Origin: Vagococcus allomyrinae
GTDB lineage: Bacteria > Bacillota > Bacilli > Lactobacillales > Vagococcaceae
Direction: 5' to 3'
Length of the DNA: 64,000 nucleotides
Assembly: GCF_017829975.1 (NCBI RefSeq)
Contig: NZ_JAEEGA010000011.1
Span: 62,001 to 126,000, forward strand
Shown piece after piece: positions 33,678 to 42,482 of this stretch. Under the pieces are notes generated by a model, which was not told the DNA's origin, ran no database searches, and was given only the letters and a program-made list of their open reading frames with translations. A program made the translations under genes and the position numbers. Position 1 is the first letter of the stretch, and each line of letters opens with the position of its first letter.

Positions 33678-34762
33678 TCCTCTATTTTTGCCACTGATTC
33701 GCGACGAATTAACTCTGGTTGATAGCGTATGGAATCCAATAGCTTATTTTTGCCTTCAATGGCGGCGACAATCCACTTGGCAGCATCTCGTCCCATGGTT
33801 TCTTTTGGATGGGTAATCGTCGTTAGTTTCACATCAGCGGCCGTCCCAATAAAGGAGTCATCTTGGCCAATAATCGACAAATCTGCCGGTATTTTTAAAC
33901 CTAGTACTTTAATGATTTCCATAATTTCCAAGGCAATCGCATCGTTGTAACAGACAATGCCAGTAATCGATCGCTCCTGATTAAGTAGGGCTTTACGGAG
34001 CTTTTCCAACATCTCTGCCTTGCTCTCGGTAGTATAAGTAAAGATACTTTCAGAATGAAAAACTTTCCGCTGAGTTTCAAACGCTTTGATATAACCTTTC
34101 ATGCGATTTTTCCCTTGTAAATCATCGATTTTAGTGATTAAGGCAATATCAGCATGACCATTGTCCAACAGCTCACTCGTCGCTAAAAAGCCCGCTGTCA
34201 CATCATCCAAATCGATGTAAGGTGCTGCCAGTTCTTCATAGTGAGCATTGATCATCACAAAGGGAATTTCCGCCTCTTTAAAAGCCAAGTAGTAGGAAAG
34301 ATTAGGGTTGTACTGATTGCTCTTAGTTGGCTCCACTATCAAACCGTCAACCCCATAACTAAGCATCATCTCCAGACTTTTCTTTTCTTGAAGGGTGTCG
34401 TTATTGGTGCTGGCAAGTAACAGTGAATAGCCTTTTTCGCTTAGTTCTTTTTCAATTCCCCTAATAATTGAGGGGAAGATATAGTCTGACAAATAGGTTG
34501 TAATCACACCGATTGTTTTCTTATTCCCCTGATGTATTTGAGTCAAGTAAGCATCGCTAACATAGGTGCCTGACCCTTTTTCTTTGCGCAAATAGCCTTC
34601 ATTGACTAACAGGGAGATGGCTTCACGAACGGTGTGACGGCTAACACTGTAATCTTTTTGCAACTGTAATTCTGGCGGAATAGCCTCATTAACTTTTAAA
34701 GCTCCGCTTAAAATAGTAGAACGTATCTCGTCTGCAATCAGCTGATACTTTGTTTTTTTCAT
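33656..34762 (-). CDS. araR: Arabinose-responsive repressor, GntR HTH with LacI-type sensor
   Basis: 368 residues. N-terminal GntR winged HTH (QLQKDYSVSRHTVREAISLLVNEGYLRKEKGSGTYVSD, ~35-70) fused to a periplasmic-binding-like effector domain (~80-360; TIGVITTYLSDYIFPSIIRGIEKEL). This chimeric architecture defines AraR of Firmicutes. The start is ATG 34762, seven bases after AAGGAG; the ATG at 34768 touches the RBS. Upstream of and co-directional with araBDA, but separated by its own terminator. Arabinose is expected to release it. Confidence 0.92.
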   Translation of the reverse strand: MKKTKYQLIADEIRSTILSGALKVNEAIPPELQLQKDYSVSRHTVREAISLLVNEGYLRKEKGSGTYVSDAYLTQIHQGNKKTIGVITTYLSDYIFPSIIRGIEKELSEKGYSLLLASTNNDTLQEKKSLEMMLSYGVDGLIVEPTKSNQYNPNLSYYLAFKEAEIPFVMINAHYEELAAPYIDLDDVTAGFLATSELLDNGHADIALITKIDDLQGKNRMKGYIKAFETQRKVFHSESIFTYTTESKAEMLEKLRKALLNQERSITGIVCYNDAIALEIMEIIKVLGLKIPADLSIIGQDDSFIGTAADVKLTTITHPKETMGRDAAKWIVAAIEGKNKLLDSIRYQPELIRRESVAKIEDKKPKDI

Positions 34763-34794
34763 TTCCATTCTCCTTAGAAAAGCTAAATGCCAAA

Positions 34795-34810
34795 AGTTGT
34801 CCGAACATTT
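34795..34810 (-). promoter_or_regulatory. AraR-like operator upstream of araR
   Basis: AGTTGTCCGAACATTT with the core TGTCCGAACA shared with the araB promoter; implies autoregulation. Confidence 0.6.
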
Positions 34811-34902
34811 ATTATAGAGTGAATAACAAAAAAATACAAGTCAGTCATAAGTGACTGACTTGTCCTATTAATGGGATTGCAAATTAGCTTCAACGTCTGA
34901 AC

Positions 34903-35889
34903 TCAAGTCAATTTCTCAATTTGCTCACGTGATAGACCAGTCGCTTTCATGATTTGCTCCGTCGAAACACCGATTCGTTTAAAATCCCTCACGGTTTTCC
35001 ATTTACCTTGCTCCAGTCCTTGCTTTAACCCCTGTTCTATTCCTTGTTCTAATCCCTGTTCTAATCCTTGTTCTAATCCCTGTTCTAATCCTTGTTCTAA
35101 TCCCTGTTCTAATCCCTGTTCTAATCCCTGTTCTAATCCCTGTTCTAATCCCTTTTTTCTGCTATTAAGTAACAACCACTTCTGGGTTTCTTGCGCTTTT
35201 TCTGCTAAATCGACCAATTTACGTTCCTCCTTTGTTAAGTTTTGACGACGAACTTGTTCGCAAGCATCTTGAATATAACTTGGCGCCTCTGGACCGACTT
35301 TTCCAGTTAAGAAAAAATCAATCCAATGCTTGATATTCGTTAACGTTTTTGGCTGTTTAACTAGCTCAAAAAAGGTTATAACCACTATTTCCTCACCAGT
35401 CTCATCTACAAATTTCCGATTACTATTCCTGCCACGAAAAACAAAATCCTCGACAACGCACTCATCGTCGAATAGCTGATGATTCATAATATTAATGCTG
35501 TGAACTGGTTCTAATGAATCGTATTTACTCTGATGTGCCGCTGGTTTAGCTTGATCCACTTTTCCATAAGTAGACCGATATCGCTCTGCGATATAATAGA
35601 AAAGACGACGATTAAAATAACTCTGAGAAGTCACTTGAAGTTCGATCGTAATTTGACGATTATTCGCCAATGTTGCGGCTATATCAACTTCTGTGTAATT
35701 AAGCTGATTGATTCTATTTTTACTGTAAGTGTCAACATTATATGGGTCAATTACTTTTACTGTTTCTGCATTTATTCCACCTATATCTTTCAAAAATCCA
35801 ATAATTATATGACTGTTGGCTTGTGTCCCAAAGGTTTTTTTAAATAAAACATCATTTAAAGGTGTGACCTCTTTTTTTGTTTGAACCAT
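34903..35889 (-). CDS. Rpn family recombination-promoting nuclease / PD-(D/E)XK transposase-like protein with GLEQ repeat
   Basis: 328 residues. The N-terminal nuclease domain starts PLNDVLFKKTFGTQANSHIIIGFLKDI, with DPYN...YTEVDIAATLANNRQITIELQV carrying the D...ExQ residues of PD-(D/E)XK enzymes. After ~210 comes a charged helix, then 12 tandem tetrapeptides (nine GLEQ, then GIEQ, GLKQ, GLEQ; ~245-292) and a short HTH-like tail (GVSTEQIMKATGLSREQIEKLT). The QGxEQG repeat is typical of this family and is coded by a 12-bp minisatellite. Rpn proteins are linked to RecA-independent recombination. Single gene with no transposon ends seen. Confidence 0.85.
   Translation of the reverse strand: MVQTKKEVTPLNDVLFKKTFGTQANSHIIIGFLKDIGGINAETVKVIDPYNVDTYSKNRINQLNYTEVDIAATLANNRQITIELQVTSQSYFNRRLFYYIAERYRSTYGKVDQAKPAAHQSKYDSLEPVHSINIMNHQLFDDECVVEDFVFRGRNSNRKFVDETGEEIVVITFFELVKQPKTLTNIKHWIDFFLTGKVGPEAPSYIQDACEQVRRQNLTKEERKLVDLAEKAQETQKWLLLNSRKKGLEQGLEQGLEQGLEQGLEQGLEQGLEQGLEQGLEQGIEQGLKQGLEQGKWKTVRDFKRIGVSTEQIMKATGLSREQIEKLT
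35018..35154 (-). repeat. 12-bp minisatellite encoding GLEQ
   Basis: Unit CTGTTCTAATCC (plus strand), nine near-perfect copies alternating C/T at one position, flanked by three diverged units. A 12-bp period keeps frame, so copy number can change protein length without a knockout. Confidence 0.9.
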
Positions 35890-36401
35890 ACATCACCTCT
35901 TTATCCTGGTTCAATACTGTTACGACATCAGGACAATTGGCTTTACTTACTTTGATTATAATCTCTCGTTTCACGTGTGACAACTGGTCTGCTTCTATAT
36001 TTTTACCTGCTCTTTAAGACTCTAAAAAACAACGCTTCCATTTCCGTTTCATGATAAAAAACAATAGGTAACATCACAACAACAGATGATTATTGATCTT
36101 CTTCTAACTTACGTCAGGGCCGGGACATAGATCCCGCCCTATTTCACACTTTCTTACGGGTAAACAGCTCAACTTTATGACCTGACTCCGAGGGAAGGTA
36201 GCTCTTTTTTTTATTGTACTTAAATTCCATTACTTTTTCTAGTTTTTTTTGCATTTTGGCTCATTTTTAATTAGCTTCTTTAGATCACGTAACCTTCTGA
36301 CAAACAAAAAAATTGAACGTCTATCTAATCCTAAAAAAATATTTCTATCTCAGTATCATTACTGGATACTCCGCGTGCTCGTTGTTACGTGTCATTTACT
36401 G
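35890..36401. other. 512-bp gene-free stretch with a GC-rich hairpin
   Basis: Between the Rpn gene start and the end of rpiR1. The only clear structure is AGGGcCGGGA-catagA-TCCCGcCCT (36116-36140), locally GC-rich in an AT-rich context. Next to it (36150-36215) is a stretch with several short complementary segments ending in a T run. A 72-codon plus-strand frame at 36249 has no RBS and unlikely composition. It may hold a small RNA or the terminator of the murein-sugar operon. Confidence 0.4.
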
Positions 36402-37244
36402 CTAGACTTTCTTTACAATCTCCTTCGATTGACTCAAGCGTTCAATGGTACTGTCATAATGCCGTGACGCGTAGGCTGAAAATAGAATATCGACCGTAAA
36501 AAGTTGCACCAACATGGAGCTAGAAGCTGAACTACGCAAAACTGCCTCGCCACCACTTGCTGTTTCTAAAATCACGTCAGCAATTTTGCCTAAGGTGGAT
36601 TTTTTTGAGTTTGTCATCACCACTAAGTCAATCCCTCGCTCTTTGGCAATTTTCCCTAAGTGAATCACTTCTGACTTTTCGCCGGAATTAGAAATGGCAA
36701 ATAAGACCCCTTTTGAAGGGTTTGTCACAAGGGAGGTGGCGGTTAAATGATAATCTTTGGAGAAAAAAACATTCTTCCCAATCCTCGTCAATTTTTGATA
36801 AATATCCTCTGCTACTAATCCCGAAGCACCGATACCATAGGTGTAGATTACTTGAGCTTCATCCATCATTGCCATAGTTCGTTCCACCATCGTATCATCC
36901 AATTTTGACATGGTTTCGGTAAAAGAGTTGGACACTTTAAAATGCAGCTTCTTTTTAATTTGAGAAATCTCTTCATCTTTAACGATATCCGTATGTAATT
37001 CTTCGGTAATTTGCGGTAAACTTGTGGATAATTTCAACTTTAAATCAGTAAACCCATCGAGCCCCAGTGAATAGCATAAACGAACTACTGTGGCAGGACT
37101 TGATTTGGCTTTTTGAGACAAGGTCGTCACATTCATATGAATAACTTCAGCAGAATGCTGAAGAATCCACTCTGCTAGTTTTTTTTCAGCATTAGATAAG
37201 CTTCCTAGTCTTTCTTGAATAACAAATAATATATTATTTGGCAT
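36402..37244 (-). CDS. RpiR/MurR-family regulator with SIS domain
   Basis: 280 residues: N-terminal HTH_6 (~1-75; MNVTTLSQKAKSSPATVVRLCYSLGLDGF) and a C-terminal SIS phosphosugar-binding domain (~105-270; VIYTYGIGASGLVAEDIYQKL, FAISNSGEKSEVI). Regulators of this type sense MurNAc-6-P or other phosphosugars. The start is ATG 37244 with GAGGTG; the longer upstream frame reads through the intercistronic gap. Last gene of the mupG-murQ-murP-HAD-rpiR unit. Its paralogue lies at 41602. Confidence 0.88.
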   Translation of the reverse strand: MPNNILFVIQERLGSLSNAEKKLAEWILQHSAEVIHMNVTTLSQKAKSSPATVVRLCYSLGLDGFTDLKLKLSTSLPQITEELHTDIVKDEEISQIKKKLHFKVSNSFTETMSKLDDTMVERTMAMMDEAQVIYTYGIGASGLVAEDIYQKLTRIGKNVFFSKDYHLTATSLVTNPSKGVLFAISNSGEKSEVIHLGKIAKERGIDLVVMTNSKKSTLGKIADVILETASGGEAVLRSSASSSMLVQLFTVDILFSAYASRHYDSTIERLSQSKEIVKKV

Positions 37245-37318
37245 ATTTTTCACCTCATCCTTATCATACACGGTAAAAAAAAGACATACAATCATAATAT
37301 AATTGCATGCCTTCTTTT

Positions 37319-37954
37319 TTACCTCATTAGCCATTCTGGAACTTGATTGAGGGAGTCAATGATATCAGTTGCCTGACTTAAATCCAGTTGATACTTAGTA
37401 TTTTTCAGTCCTAAAACCTCAATTTCAGCACCTTGGGCCGCTGCGATACCGTGTTCCGAATCTTCAATAGCCAAACAATCCCCTACTGTAACACCAAGGG
37501 TTTCAGCTGTATAGCGATAGATTTCTGGATCTGGTTTAGACCGTTCAAATTGCTGCCCACTGACGACTAAGTCAAAGTAATCTCGCAATTGATTTTGCTC
37601 AAGAACATTAACCACACTGTCATAGGCACCAGACGAAGCCACCGCTAAGCGGTAACCTCTGTCTTTTAACCAATCTAAGAGTGCTTTAATCTCAGGATTT
37701 AAAATCGATTTAACATCGACTTGATAGCTTCCTCTAAACGCCAGAAACTCTGCTTTAACTTTTTCTCGCCTTTCCTCGTCCTCTGGAAAAACCACTCGAA
37801 ACATGTCATCTGGATTCGTCCCAATGAAAGCTTGTTGCATCTCATCCGTCAGCTCGATGCCTTGTTTCCGAAAGAATTCTGCTCGTCGTTTTTGATAGAT
37901 TAACTCTGAATCAATGATCACGCCATCCATATCAAAAATTACTGCTTTTTTCAT
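37319..37954 (-). CDS. HAD-superfamily hydrolase, beta-phosphoglucomutase-like
   Basis: 211 residues. Motif I DMDGVIIDSE (~8-17) with the nucleophile and acid Asp, cap domain (~18-85), motif II ASS (~107), motif III KPDPEIY (~143) and IEDSEHGIAAA (~170). Acts on a small phosphorylated sugar, as phosphatase or mutase. The stop of murP and this ATG are one base apart, so it probably handles a product or by-product of MurNAc-6-P breakdown. The substrate is not assignable from sequence. Confidence 0.8.
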   Translation of the reverse strand: MKKAVIFDMDGVIIDSELIYQKRRAEFFRKQGIELTDEMQQAFIGTNPDDMFRVVFPEDEERREKVKAEFLAFRGSYQVDVKSILNPEIKALLDWLKDRGYRLAVASSGAYDSVVNVLEQNQLRDYFDLVVSGQQFERSKPDPEIYRYTAETLGVTVGDCLAIEDSEHGIAAAQGAEIEVLGLKNTKYQLDLSQATDIIDSLNQVPEWLMR

Positions 37955-37955
37955 C

Positions 37956-39386
37956 TTATTCGCCTAATTGCATTTCTTTAGTCGTTCCAAAGAAATATGT
38001 GGCAATAAATCCACCTGCGTAACCAGCTAAAAGACCTAGAACATAACCAAACCAGTGACCATTAGCGATCAAAGGTATTAAAGCAACACCACTTGGCCCA
38101 ACAGACGTGGCACCAATATTACCAATTAATCCTAGGACGGCACCACCAATACCACCACCGATACAGGCTGTGATAAACGGACGACCCAAAGGTAATGTCA
38201 CACCGTAAATCAATGGTTCACCAATCCCTAAAATCCCAACTGGCAAGGCTCCTTTAATCAACTCTACTAAGCCTTTGTTTTTACGACATTTAATCCATAA
38301 AGCAATAGCCGCCCCAACTTGACCAGCCCCTGCCATTGCTAAAACAGGTAACAATAAAGTACTACCGGTTTGTTCAATCATTTCTAAATGAATCGGTGTT
38401 AAAATTTGATGCAGACCAAACATTACCATCGGTAAGAATGCTGCGCCTAAAATAAAGCCTGCAAAGGCACCGCCCACGTTTAAAACGGCATTAATCACGC
38501 CAACTAAGGAATTAGAAATCGCTCCTGCAATCGGCATAATTAAGAAAATTGTCATTAATCCCATAATTAGTAAAGTCACTGTTGGTGTCACAATAATATC
38601 AATTGAATCTGGAATCACTTTACGTAAATTCTTCTCAATAAATGACATGATCCAAACAGCAAAGATTACCCCAATAATACCGCCTTGACCAGCATTCAAA
38701 CTGCCACCAGTAAAGATATTCGGCAGCGGCAATTCAGGATTCATCCCTGTCAATAGAGTTACACCACCAATAACACCACCTAAACTAGGTGACGCGCCAA
38801 ACTCTTTGGCACTGTTCATCCCAACGTAGATAACTAAATAGCCGAAGACACCATTTTTAATAATATTCATAACCGTTGCAATATTTACCCATGTATCACC
38901 AGAAATAGTGCCTGCTGTCAGTAGGTTACCGACAATTGATGCAAATCCACCGATAATTCCGGCACCAACGAAGGCTGGAATTAAGGGAACAAAGATGTTA
39001 GAAATGGCTTTTAGCGCTTTGGACCAAGGTTTTTGGTTTTTACGTTTTACTTCTGCTTTCATCTCTGCTGCTTTTTGTTCGACGGCATCTTTTCCACTGA
39101 CTGAACTACCTGCTGGAAAATCATCCCCTAAGTTCACTCCAACCATGTCAACCATGGCTTGCGCCACTTTATTAACCGTTCCAGGTCCGATGACCACTTG
39201 TAGCGTGTCATCTTCCACAACGCCCATCACACCATTAACAGCCTTTAGGCCATCCATGTCCACTTTTGAATAATCTTTGATCCCCATACGAACACGTGTC
39301 ATACAGTGAACGACTTTTGAAACATTTTCCTTACCACCAACATTTGCATAAATACCAGTTGCAATATCTTGAATCTTATCTGCCAT
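37956..39386 (-). CDS. murP: PTS EIIBC permease, N-acetylmuramic acid specific (MurP-like)
   Basis: 476 residues. N-terminal EIIB domain of the glucose/sucrose class with phospho-Cys in [13 protein letters not shown] (~28) and [17 protein letters not shown] (~55), then a ten-helix EIIC domain (~120-470) with [18 protein letters not shown]. Lacks EIIA, as MurP and several sucrose-class systems do. It lies between murQ and HAD genes, which makes MurNAc the likely substrate (possibly MurNAc-GlcNAc disaccharide, given the neighbouring MupG). A sucrose/trehalose paralogue cannot be excluded on sequence alone. Confidence 0.85.
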   Translation of the reverse strand: MADKIQDIATGIYANVGGKENVSKVVHCMTRVRMGIKDYSKVDMDGLKAVNGVMGVVEDDTLQVVIGPGTVNKVAQAMVDMVGVNLGDDFPAGSSVSGKDAVEQKAAEMKAEVKRKNQKPWSKALKAISNIFVPLIPAFVGAGIIGGFASIVGNLLTAGTISGDTWVNIATVMNIIKNGVFGYLVIYVGMNSAKEFGASPSLGGVIGGVTLLTGMNPELPLPNIFTGGSLNAGQGGIIGVIFAVWIMSFIEKNLRKVIPDSIDIIVTPTVTLLIMGLMTIFLIMPIAGAISNSLVGVINAVLNVGGAFAGFILGAAFLPMVMFGLHQILTPIHLEMIEQTGSTLLLPVLAMAGAGQVGAAIALWIKCRKNKGLVELIKGALPVGILGIGEPLIYGVTLPLGRPFITACIGGGIGGAVLGLIGNIGATSVGPSGVALIPLIANGHWFGYVLGLLAGYAGGFIATYFFGTTKEMQLGE

Positions 39387-39406
39387 TTCTGGTCACCCCA
39401 ACTTCT

Positions 39407-40297
39407 TTATTTTAGTGTGTTTCTAATAAATCCTTTGCCATTCACTAATTTTTCCTCAGCTTCCGCTTTTGTAGCATCTGTCAAAATCATCACAATTGCC
39501 ACTTTGACATTCTCATCTGCGGCTAAAAAGGTTGCTTCAGCTAGCTCGTATGAGCATTCCGTCGCTTCCATGATGATGCGTTTTGCTCGCTCAACTAACT
39601 TTTCATTTGTTGGGCGCACATCAACCATTAAGTTTTTATAGACTTTACCAATACCAATCATTGAAACAGTCGATAACATATTTAACACTAATTTTTGCGC
39701 CGTACCTGACTTCAAACGGGTCGAACCAGTCAAAATTTCTGGACCGACTTCAACCTCGATGGGAAAGCTGGCATATTGGCTAATTTCAGCTCCCTTATTA
39801 CAAGAGATGGTCGCTGTTGTCGCGCCAACTTCTGCTGCATATAATAAGCCCCCAATCACATAAGGTGTTCGACCACTGGCAGCAATTCCAATGACAATAT
39901 CGTCTTTGGTTAAGTTGATAGTGATTAAATCCTCTTTACCTAATTCTCGCGAATCTTCAGCCCCTTCAACTGCTACTGTCATGGCGCTCATCCCGCCAGC
40001 AATTAAGCCTTGAACCATCTCAGGCTCTGTGCCAAATGTGGGCACACATTCAGCCGCATCTAAGATCCCTAGGCGACCACTGGTACCTGCACCTGTGTAA
40101 ATTAAGCGACCACCTTTTTGGAAGCTTGCTACAATTTGATAGACCACACTTTCAATTTGTGGCATGGCTTTTTCAATAGCCGCAGGGACATTTTTGTCTT
40201 CATTGTTCATTGTTTCAAGAACTTCCATCACTGTCATTTGGTCTAGATTCATGGTGTTCATGTTACGTGTTTCCGTTGTTAACGACTCGATATTCAT
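39407..40297 (-). CDS. murQ: N-acetylmuramic acid 6-phosphate etherase (copy 1)
   Basis: Cleaves the lactyl ether of MurNAc-6-P to GlcNAc-6-P plus D-lactate. 296 residues, double-SIS fold: LIYTGAGTSGRLGILDAAECVPTFGTEP (~55-82) contains the catalytic Glu, IAASGRTPYVIGGL (~138), STRLKSGTAQKLVLNMLST (~190). The start is ATG 40297 with GGAGGA ten bases ahead; the TTG at 40315 overlaps it. Between murP and mupG1 in the unit driven by the 41493-41521 promoter. A second MurQ lies at 45700. Confidence 0.94.
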   Translation of the reverse strand: MNIESLTTETRNMNTMNLDQMTVMEVLETMNNEDKNVPAAIEKAMPQIESVVYQIVASFQKGGRLIYTGAGTSGRLGILDAAECVPTFGTEPEMVQGLIAGGMSAMTVAVEGAEDSRELGKEDLITINLTKDDIVIGIAASGRTPYVIGGLLYAAEVGATTATISCNKGAEISQYASFPIEVEVGPEILTGSTRLKSGTAQKLVLNMLSTVSMIGIGKVYKNLMVDVRPTNEKLVERAKRIIMEATECSYELAEATFLAADENVKVAIVMILTDATKAEAEEKLVNGKGFIRNTLK

Positions 40298-40390
40298 GCT
40301 AATTAGTTCCTCCAATTGTCTTTTCTCTATTCCTCAAGTAGCGAGGTTAAGAAAGACATCCTTTATTTGTTCATATCGCAACCCATTGTT

Positions 40391-41446
40391 TTATTGATAT
40401 AACGCGTATTTCTGTCCCGGTTGAATCCAATCAATTAAGGCGACATCCGTTGGCACGACTTTCGCCACAACATTGACTCGCGAATCTGCCGGTAAATCTC
40501 TTTTAGTCAGTTGTAATTCCCCCATATAGCGACCGTACAACTGATTATCTAGTGTGACGGAACCTTGTTCCCGTAAGTGACAACCTTCTTGAGCAATTAC
40601 AGGAATCACCTTAAAGCGAGCTTCTTGACTACGAATAACATCTCTGGCACTGTCGACGCGATTAGTATGGCTGCCAATAAATAATTCTTGGTAACTGTTC
40701 GTTAGTGGTAAGATTTGTAACGCCATGACATCCTCTTCCACATAACGAGTGAATTGCCCCATGACTTTCTCCGACAGTCGCTCATCACCAATATAGACTT
40801 CATCAACATGACAGTCTTTTAACAACTCCAGACAAGCTGCCAAAGGGTGAGTGTCACGGTGCTTTTCTAAGGTCGGTAAATGATCGAACAATGGTCCACG
40901 TAGGCGTTCATCACCAGGAACAAAGGCGATTACCTTAAAGCCTTGCCCTTTCAACCACTGATTGCGGCTGATAAATGACGCTTTATCTAAGCCTGTTTCT
41001 GGCCGCGGATAATAATTGTGCCATAACTCCATTCGGGAAAAATCAGCCCCGTACTGTTTCAACTCCACCACCTCATCTGTAGTCAACGTGCTTGCATTTA
41101 AGCCAACCGTCATTACTCTAGACACAGCGGCAATAGTTGTCATATCAATACCGTAATCCATGCGAATACCAGTAATGCCCATCTCTTGTAATTTTGATAC
41201 ATTGCTCTCAATCTTGACCCCAATAGCTTCCAACGCTTTGGCAGAAATGTCGACCATCAATGATAGTTCTAAATCCATCGCTGCTTTCCCCAGTGCTTGA
41301 ATGCGTTTTAAATACTGAGAAGCATCATCCTCAGGAATATGTAGTGATGTAAAGATACCAGTAAAATTTGCCGCTTTCATTCGTTTCATATACTGATATG
41401 TCGCTTCGCTTAAGTCTTCACCAAGAAATATTGAACATCCTAACAT
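40391..41446 (-). CDS. mupG: 6-phospho-N-acetylmuramidase, DUF871 family (MupG-like, copy 1)
   Basis: 351 residues, DUF871: TIM-barrel N-terminal part (MLGCSIFLGEDLSEATYQYMKRMKAANFTGIFTSLHIP) and a cyclophilin-like C-terminal domain from ~240. Characterised MupG of Staphylococcus hydrolyses MurNAc-6P-GlcNAc in the cytoplasm to MurNAc-6-P and GlcNAc. Here it is the first gene of mupG-murQ-murP, the same partners as in staphylococci. RBS AGGAGGAG. Confidence 0.88.
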   Translation of the reverse strand: MLGCSIFLGEDLSEATYQYMKRMKAANFTGIFTSLHIPEDDASQYLKRIQALGKAAMDLELSLMVDISAKALEAIGVKIESNVSKLQEMGITGIRMDYGIDMTTIAAVSRVMTVGLNASTLTTDEVVELKQYGADFSRMELWHNYYPRPETGLDKASFISRNQWLKGQGFKVIAFVPGDERLRGPLFDHLPTLEKHRDTHPLAACLELLKDCHVDEVYIGDERLSEKVMGQFTRYVEEDVMALQILPLTNSYQELFIGSHTNRVDSARDVIRSQEARFKVIPVIAQEGCHLREQGSVTLDNQLYGRYMGELQLTKRDLPADSRVNVVAKVVPTDVALIDWIQPGQKYALYQ

Positions 41447-41492
41447 CTTTCTCCTCCTCTTGATTGCTCGTTATTTAACTGATTACACGTTT

Positions 41493-41521
41493 ATTATACC
41501 TCTCAAGAAATAATATTTCAA
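41493..41521 (-). promoter_or_regulatory. Promoter of mupG1-murQ1-murP with MurR-type operator
   Basis: TTGAAA (41516-41521), 17 bp, TATAAT (41493-41498) on the minus strand. GAAATAATATTTC, a near-palindrome, covers the -35 and spacer (41507-41519). A related GAAATTTTATTTC is at 41540-41552. Same element at 46767-46795 and 46864-46892. Confidence 0.75.
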
Positions 41522-41567
41522 CACTTTATGCCGAAATCGGAAATTTTATTTCAAACAATCCCAAAAA

Positions 41568-41595
41568 AACACACCACCTTTTTAGATGATGTGTT
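41568..41595 (-). terminator. Terminator after the second RpiR-type regulator
   Basis: Minus strand AACACATCATC and GGTGGTGTGTT pair with two G-U pairs, followed by seven Ts. Confidence 0.75.
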
Positions 41596-41601
41596 GCGTA
41601 T

Positions 41602-42459
41602 TTAATATGTCGCCTTATACGAATCCACTGCTTTTCTCGATGAACGAATAGCTGCCATGTTTTCCTCATAATTTTGTAAGACATACGATTGAAATAGGAC
41701 ATCTAGGGTAATAAACTGTGACATCAACGAACTCGTCGCCGCACTACGTAATTCCGCTTCTTTCGATCTAACTGTTTGAATGCAAAGATCCGCTAACTTA
41801 CTAAGAGAGTTGACGCCAAATTGGGTAATTCCCATCGTTTTTAAAGACAATTCTTGGGCTAACTTCATCACTGCCAACACTTCACTGGTCTCGCCAGAAT
41901 TAGAAATCCCCACAAAGAGCGCTCCTTTCGGCGCAGATGACAAGCTTGACATCAGTAGATGAACATCTGTCATCGTAATGCAGACTTTTCCGACACGGTT
42001 CCATTTTTGTGACATGTTTTCAGACACTAAATTAGATGAACCGACACCATAAACATAGACAATTGATGCTTGTTCAATCATCGCGACCGCCTTCATAATC
42101 GTCGCTTCATCCATCAACTGAATGGTTTCTTTCATCGATTGATAGGCATTACCTAATAATTTCATCTTAACATCTGACAATTGCTCATCGGGTAACACAT
42201 CTGAATAACTGTCTGTTACAGGTATTTCACGTTCGCCAGCTAATTGCAATTTAAGCTCAGGAAAACTTGGAATGCCAATTGATTTGCAAAAACGAATCAC
42301 TGATGCAGGACTAGTATTTGACTCATCCGCCAAATCTGTAGCCGTCATTTTTAGCACATCGTTCGGACGATCCAACACTAAACGGGCGATTTTTCGTTCC
42401 GATTTTGTCAAGTCATCAAAAATACTCGTGACACGATGATACACGTGCTTACTTTCCAT
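41602..42459 (-). CDS. murR: RpiR/MurR-family regulator with SIS domain (copy 2)
   Basis: 285 residues: HTH_6 (~1-78; MTATDLADESNTSPASVIRFCKSIGI) and SIS domain (~115-270; IVYVYGVGSSNLVSENMSQKW, VGISNSGETSEVLAVM). Last gene of the murQ2-murK-mupG2-anmK-murR unit. As a phosphosugar-sensing repressor it is the best candidate for the GAAATAATATTTC operators at the three promoters of this region. The paralogue at 36402 shares the same architecture and could compete for these sites. Confidence 0.85.
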   Translation of the reverse strand: MESKHVYHRVTSIFDDLTKSERKIARLVLDRPNDVLKMTATDLADESNTSPASVIRFCKSIGIPSFPELKLQLAGEREIPVTDSYSDVLPDEQLSDVKMKLLGNAYQSMKETIQLMDEATIMKAVAMIEQASIVYVYGVGSSNLVSENMSQKWNRVGKVCITMTDVHLLMSSLSSAPKGALFVGISNSGETSEVLAVMKLAQELSLKTMGITQFGVNSLSKLADLCIQTVRSKEAELRSAATSSLMSQFITLDVLFQSYVLQNYEENMAAIRSSRKAVDSYKATY

Positions 42460-42482
42460 AATCGTTTAATCTCCCTTCTCAA

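Noticed and set aside
35018-35154. 12-bp repeat array as a CRISPR
   Set aside because: Units are contiguous without spacers and encode GLEQ in frame. No cas genes and no other array occur in the window.
34949-35245. Cys/Asn/Pro-rich 98-codon ORF on the plus strand
   Set aside because: It is only the antisense reading of the GLEQ minisatellite.
36249-36467. 72-codon plus-strand ORF in the gap before rpiR1
   Set aside because: It runs into the antisense of rpiR1, has no RBS, and its Phe/Ser/Leu-rich composition is typical of AT-rich noncoding DNA.
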